In this document: in pieces, positions 6,931-9,536 of the stretch
How the letters are laid out: each line of letters opens with the position of its first letter
Position numbering within the stretch: position 1 is the stretch's first letter
Assembly (NCBI GenBank): GCA_900549135.1
Contig: URNI01000070.1
Coordinates: forward strand, 1-9,536
Origin: an uncultured Collinsella sp.
Lineage (GTDB): Bacteria > Actinomycetota > Coriobacteriia > Coriobacteriales > Coriobacteriaceae
Reading direction: 5' to 3'
Length of the DNA: 9,536 nucleotides
Notes under the pieces: model-generated
Databases searched by the model: none
What the model saw: the letters and a program-made list of their open reading frames with translations, nothing else
What the model was told of the DNA's origin: nothing
Position numbers and translations under genes: made by a program

Positions 6931-6993
6931 TTGCGGTGGAATAGGGACTGTTTTTGGCTTATTAACCGCCAATCAATCCCTATTCCACCGCAA
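6931..6993. repeat. Long palindromic hairpin element, copy B
   Basis: Outer arms 6931-6947 and 6977-6993 pair perfectly over 17 bp. One mismatch (6948/6976) is followed by two more pairs, and an inner stem TTGGC/GCCAA (6954-6958/6968-6972) encloses a 9-base loop. It shares TTGCGGTG, AATAG and the flank CCGCAAC-TAGA with copy A at 3656-3724. It lies 15 bp after the degV stop but lacks a U tract on either strand, so it is not an obvious intrinsic terminator by itself. Confidence 0.75.
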
Positions 6994-7011
6994 CCTAGAA
7001 GCAGTTCATTT

Positions 7012-7070
7012 GGGACGGGCTAAAAAGACTGGTATCAAACGTTTCAGACCAGTCTTTTTAGCCCCGTCCC
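7012..7070. terminator. Bidirectional intrinsic terminator between degV and the LOG gene
   Basis: Core stem GACTGGT (7027-7033) / ACCAGTC (7048-7054), flanked by five A's on the left and five T's on the right. It therefore works as a hairpin plus U tract in both directions, as expected between convergent genes. The pairing extends outward through CTAAAAA/TTTTTAG and GGGACGGG/CCCCGTCCC, with one bulged C, to give an arm of about 22 bp. The 14-base loop contains the palindrome AAACGTTT (7037-7044). Confidence 0.75.
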
Positions 7071-7082
7071 ATTTTGCCCACC

Positions 7083-7841
7083 TTACATCAGCCCGCTCAG
7101 GGCAATGTCGACGGCTTCGTTGAGGTCGTCGGTGATGTGCACGAGCTCGGGATCGAGCGGGCTGATCATACCGGCGTCCATCACCGGGCCGTTGAGCCAG
7201 TCGAATAGGCCCTGCCAGTACTCGGTACCCACCAGCACAAGAGGCATGCGCTTGACCTTGTGCGTCTGCACCAGCGTGAGCACCTCGAACATCTCGTCGA
7301 GCGTGCCAAAACCTCCGGGAAACACGATGGCGCCCGAGCTGTATTTGACGAACATGGTCTTGCGCACAAAGAAGTAACGGAAGTCCATGCCGAGGTTCAC
7401 ATATTTGTTGAGCCCCTGCTCGTGCGGCAGCTCAATGCCCAAACCAACTGACTTGCCGTTGACGCTCGCCGCTCCCCTGTTGGCCGCCTCCATGATGCCA
7501 GGGCCGCCACCGGTGATAACCGCCACGCCGCGCTGGGCGATCTTGCGACCGACCGTGCGCGCCGCCTTGTAGAGCGTATCGGTCTTGGGCGTGCGGGCGC
7601 TACCGAAGATGGTCACCGCAGGTCCGAGCTCGGCAAGCGCGCCAAAGCCGTCGACAAACTCGGCCTGGATGCGCAGTACGCGCCACGGATCGGCATGCAA
7701 CCAGTCGGTCGACTCCTCGGGCGCCAGCAGGTTAGCGTACGTATTGTCCTTAGGAATCATCGGGCCGCGCATGACCACGGGGCCGCGCCGATACGTCTCG
7801 TCGTAGGCCGGCTCACCCTCGACGTTCTCATTCTTAATCAT
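7083..7841 (-). CDS. LOG family protein (TIGR00730-type nucleoside monophosphate phosphoribohydrolase)
   Basis: LOG-family enzymes are Rossmann-fold proteins that hydrolyse the base from nucleoside 5'-monophosphates (AMP, or cytokinin ribotides in plants and some actinobacteria). This 252-residue protein shows IFGSART (78-84), GGGPGIMEAANRG (111-123), the signature PGGFGTLDE (175-183) and a conserved FFVRKTMFVKYSSGAIVFP stretch (157-175). The first 70 residues (RRGPVVMRG, then TDWLHADPWRVLRIQAEFV) match the long N-terminus I associate with actinobacterial LOG proteins. The ATG at 7841 has AGGAG at 7848-7852 with 6 nt spacing. A terminator-like hairpin lies immediately upstream of that site, so expression may depend on read-through or on a promoter in the 211-bp gap to tgt. 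The true substrate (AMP, other NMPs or a signalling nucleotide) cannot be told from sequence. Confidence 0.9.
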   Translation of the reverse strand: MIKNENVEGEPAYDETYRRGPVVMRGPMIPKDNTYANLLAPEESTDWLHADPWRVLRIQAEFVDGFGALAELGPAVTIFGSARTPKTDTLYKAARTVGRKIAQRGVAVITGGGPGIMEAANRGAASVNGKSVGLGIELPHEQGLNKYVNLGMDFRYFFVRKTMFVKYSSGAIVFPGGFGTLDEMFEVLTLVQTHKVKRMPLVLVGTEYWQGLFDWLNGPVMDAGMISPLDPELVHITDDLNEAVDIALSGLM

Positions 7842-7856
7842 GAGTTACTCCTATCG

Positions 7857-7903
7857 AAAATAGAAACGGGCGGGGTCGACGCCATGCGTCAAACACCCGC
7901 CCG
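7857..7903 (-). terminator. Terminator-like hairpin between tgt and the LOG gene
   Basis: On the minus strand CGGGCGGG (7896-7903) pairs with CCCGCCCG (7867-7874), with a second 5-bp stem nested inside (GACGC/GCGTC, 7878-7882/7886-7890). The sequence UUUCUAUUUUC follows (7866 down to 7856). This fits an intrinsic terminator for tgt. It ends only about 5 nt before the LOG Shine-Dalgarno, so it lies in the LOG leader if transcription starts upstream and could act as an attenuator. Confidence 0.6.
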
Positions 7904-8052
7904 AACATCAACTATTCGGTATGGTACCCACGTTGCATCAAGCGCTTGCAAGGCATCGGTCAGCGGTCGCGCAGCCGGCGTCCGCGAATGTGACGAGCGG
8001 CTGCCGCTCAGCCTTTGCCGTTACCCACGCTCTGCAAGCGTGTCTGTCGCCC
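7904..8052 (-). other. Hairpin-rich non-coding gap between tgt and the LOG gene
   Basis: This 149-bp stretch has no convincing ORF. It holds several compact palindromes: CACGCT/AGCGTG (8026-8031/8037-8042), GAGCGG/CCGCTC (7995-8000/8004-8009), TCGCG/CGCGA (7967-7971/7983-7987), and CAAGCGCTTG (7939-7948) inside TTGCA/TGCAA (7933-7937/7947-7951). With the terminator hairpin that follows, this gives a chain of stems on the minus strand: a structured 3' UTR of tgt or a regulatory leader of the LOG gene. It matches no riboswitch class that I recognise, and in GC-rich DNA some of these stems could be chance. Confidence 0.3.
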
Positions 8053-9192
8053 TTAGTAATCCACCGCCGCAGGGCTGTTCATCCAATCGCTCACGAATGC
8101 GCCATAGCGGCCCTCGATAATGGCCTGGCGGGCACGCTGCATAAGGTTGAGCAGGTAGTAGATGTTGTGCATCGAAAGCAGGATGCCGCCGAGCATCTCC
8201 TTCTGCGTGACCATGTGACGGATGAGCGCGCGGCTGTAGCCGCCCGTGCACACCGGGCAGGTGCAGGTGGGGTCGATGGGGCCGTCATCGTGCGCAAAGC
8301 GCGCGTTGCGGAAGTTGAGGCGACCCTCGCTGGAGAACGCCGTGCCCATACGGCCGGTGCGCGTCGGCAGCACGCAGTCGAACATGTCGATGCCCACGCC
8401 CACACCGCGCACGAGGGTGGTGGGGTTGCCGACGCCCATCAGGTAGCGCGGCTTGTGCTTGGGCATGTACTCACTCACGAGCGGCGCCAGCGTCTCGAAC
8501 ATGGTCTCGTGGTCCTCGCCCACCGAGTAGCCGCCAATGCCGTAACCGGGGAAGTCGCCGCACTCCTCCAGATGGCGCAGCGAGCGCAAGCGCAGGTCCA
8601 GGTGCATGCCGCCCTGAACGATGCCAAAGAGCGCCTGGTCATCGCGGGTATGCGCCTTATAGCAGCGCTCGGCCCACATGCTCGACAGCTCCACGGCGCG
8701 CTCAACGTAGGCGCGCGTGGCGGGATAGCCTGGGCACTGGTCCAGCTGCATGCAGATGTCGGAGCCGAGCTTCATGGCGATTTCCATGTTGTCCTCGGGC
8801 GTCCAGAACACGTGGCGGCCGTCGTAGTCGTTGACGATAAAGCGCACGCCCTCGTCGGTGAGCTTGACGGCGTCGTTGTGGCTGAAGACCTGGAAACCAC
8901 CCGAGTCGGTGAGGATGGGGCCGTGCCAGTTCATAAACTTGTGCAGCCCGCCCAGCTCGGCGATGGTGTCCTCGCCGGGACGCATGGACAGGTGATAGGT
9001 GTTGGCGAGCACGATCTGGGCGCCGAGCTGCTTGACGGTCTCGGTGGGAATACCCTTGACGTTTGCCTTAGTGCCCACGGGCATAAAGATCGGCGTCTCG
9101 ATGTCACCGTGCGGGGTGTGCAGCACGCCGGCACGCGCGTGCGTTGTCGGATCCTCAGCGATCAGGTCGAATTTAAAAAGGCTCTGGTCCAT
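8053..9192 (-). CDS. tgt: tRNA-guanine transglycosylase (queuosine pathway)
   Basis: Exchanges guanine-34 in the anticodon of tRNAs for Asp, Asn, His and Tyr with a queuosine precursor or queuine. The 379-residue protein shows the full family layout. LTDSGGFQVFS (94-104) carries the general acid/base Asp96. GIVQGGMHLDLR (190-201) and GIGGYSVGE (218-226) form the base pocket. IDMFDCVLPTRTGR (268-281) contains nucleophile Asp272, and the zinc site is Cys310, Cys312, Cys315 and His342 (CTCPVC ... SMHN). The pocket differs from the common bacterial form: LDQC (150-153) instead of the usual DEC, and GGYSVGE instead of GGLAVGE. The ATG at 9192 has AAGGAG at 9202-9207, 9 nt upstream. No queA or other queuosine gene is visible beside it. 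It appears to have its own promoter at about 9230. Confidence 0.97.
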   Translation of the reverse strand: MDQSLFKFDLIAEDPTTHARAGVLHTPHGDIETPIFMPVGTKANVKGIPTETVKQLGAQIVLANTYHLSMRPGEDTIAELGGLHKFMNWHGPILTDSGGFQVFSHNDAVKLTDEGVRFIVNDYDGRHVFWTPEDNMEIAMKLGSDICMQLDQCPGYPATRAYVERAVELSSMWAERCYKAHTRDDQALFGIVQGGMHLDLRLRSLRHLEECGDFPGYGIGGYSVGEDHETMFETLAPLVSEYMPKHKPRYLMGVGNPTTLVRGVGVGIDMFDCVLPTRTGRMGTAFSSEGRLNFRNARFAHDDGPIDPTCTCPVCTGGYSRALIRHMVTQKEMLGGILLSMHNIYYLLNLMQRARQAIIEGRYGAFVSDWMNSPAAVDY

Positions 9193-9229
9193 AAACTGGA
9201 ACTCCTTGGTTGCGGTTCATACGCAAACC

Positions 9230-9235
9230 ATTATA
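9230..9235 (-). promoter_or_regulatory. Putative -10 element of the tgt promoter
   Basis: The minus strand reads TATAAT, a perfect -10 hexamer, 37 nt before the tgt ATG. This predicts a short leader of about 30 nt. No good -35 hexamer stands 16-18 nt upstream. A small palindrome CGGG/CCCG (9236-9239/9243-9246) abuts the -10 and could bind a regulator. Confidence 0.55.
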
Positions 9236-9322
9236 CGGGCAACCCGCAAGAAGCACCGACTCGACAGAAACTGACGCAAAGGGGGCAGCAAACGAGCGTG
9301 GATTTTCGGACGCCCATCTCAT

Positions 9323-9386
9323 GAGAGTGGATAATCTCCCACTTTTGCCCGAAACACAGACCAAAAACGGGAGATTATCCACTCTC
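9323..9386. repeat. Long inverted repeat upstream of tgt
   Basis: Two perfect 18-bp arms, GAGAGTGGATAATCTCCC (9323-9340) and its complement (9369-9386). Two mismatches follow and then 5 more pairs (TTTTG 9343-9347 with CAAAA 9362-9366), leaving a 14-base loop at 9348-9361. No U tract follows on either strand, and it lies upstream of the tgt promoter, so it is not a normal terminator. It resembles copies A and B in architecture but not in sequence. Confidence 0.7.
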
Positions 9387-9397
9387 GTTCGGCGGGT

Positions 9398-9424
9398 ACT
9401 CATTTAAGTACGTCCCCAATGAGT
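9398..9424. repeat. Short hairpin next to the long inverted repeat
   Basis: ACTCATT (9398-9404) and AATGAGT (9418-9424) form a 7-bp stem with a 13-base loop, only 11 bp from the end of the long inverted repeat. Its function is unknown. There is no U tract in either direction. Confidence 0.4.
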
Positions 9425-9503
9425 GGAGCTATTTACCAGCCACGCCAACGCCGATGTTTTGGGAATGTCAGCGAGCGGTCGCCAGAGCGAACAAATTGGC
9501 ATG

Positions 9504-9536
9504 AAAAGAGGACGGCATAGACCTTCTGGTCATGCC
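9504..9536 (-). terminator. Possible terminator of a minus-strand gene beyond the window
   Basis: GGCAT (9514-9518) / ATGCC (9532-9536) and GACC (9520-9523) / GGTC (9528-9531) pair around a four-base loop, with one bulged A. Read on the minus strand the hairpin is followed by GUCCUCUUUU (9513 down to 9504). This is a plausible but modest terminator for a gene entering from the right edge. The same bases are also open on the minus strand from 9533 to a TGA at 9468-9470, so a gene tail there cannot be excluded. Apart from this and the hairpins, I see nothing supportable in 9387-9536. Confidence 0.35.

Noticed and set aside
7923..7930. GTGGGTACC on the minus strand as a T-box motif
   Set aside because: The T-box consensus is TGGNACC. 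Here the spacing is off by one, there is no aminoacyl-tRNA or amino acid gene downstream, and no specifier stem is evident.
7921..9324. A 467-codon open frame on the plus strand opposite tgt
   Set aside because: It is fully antisense to tgt, with an Ala/His/Val-rich product that has no recognisable motif. It is a codon-bias shadow.
9173..9407. Small ORFs on both strands across the long inverted repeat upstream of tgt
   Set aside because: Their codons are dictated by the palindrome and they have no ribosome binding site or family similarity that I can recognise. They are better explained as non-coding repeat sequence.

Overview
The window is GC-rich (roughly 60 percent by eye) and reads as an ordinary stretch of bacterial chromosome. 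The GC content, the actinobacterial-style N-terminus of the LOG protein and the general protein character point to Actinomycetota, most likely class Coriobacteriia (Collinsella-like). That placement is recognition, not a database result.

Bases 1-3451, minus strand, hold the high-affinity phosphate importer in the order pstS-pstC-pstA-pstB, with pstB cut by the window edge. Spacing is operon-like: 24 bp between pstS and pstC, an 8-bp pstC/pstA overlap and a 4-bp pstA/pstB overlap. PstS has a twin-arginine-like motif and a lipobox. Upstream, 3452-3745 contains a candidate Pho box and a long hairpin that also terminates the next gene.

Bases 3746-5899, minus strand, hold a two-gene unit: a HAD-family phosphatase followed by an M20 PepV-like dipeptidase. 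A 156-bp divergent spacer (5900-6055) with an operator-like palindrome and a -10 element separates it from a plus-strand degV family gene (6056-6915). That gene is broken by a one-base frameshift in a run of five A's.

After a convergent spacer with two long hairpins come two minus-strand genes: a LOG-family nucleotide hydrolase (7083-7841) and tRNA-guanine transglycosylase tgt (8053-9192). The 211-bp gap between them is rich in potential hairpins and ends in a terminator-like hairpin next to the LOG ribosome binding site. The last 344 bp (9193-9536) hold the tgt promoter, a long inverted repeat, a short hairpin and a possible terminator of a gene beyond the edge.

The least expected signal is non-coding. 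Several spacers carry long, nearly perfect hairpins. Two of them (3656-3724 and 6931-6993) share a conserved outer arm while the inner stem changes in both arms together, so the structure appears to be maintained. No CRISPR array, rRNA, tRNA or transposase gene was seen.
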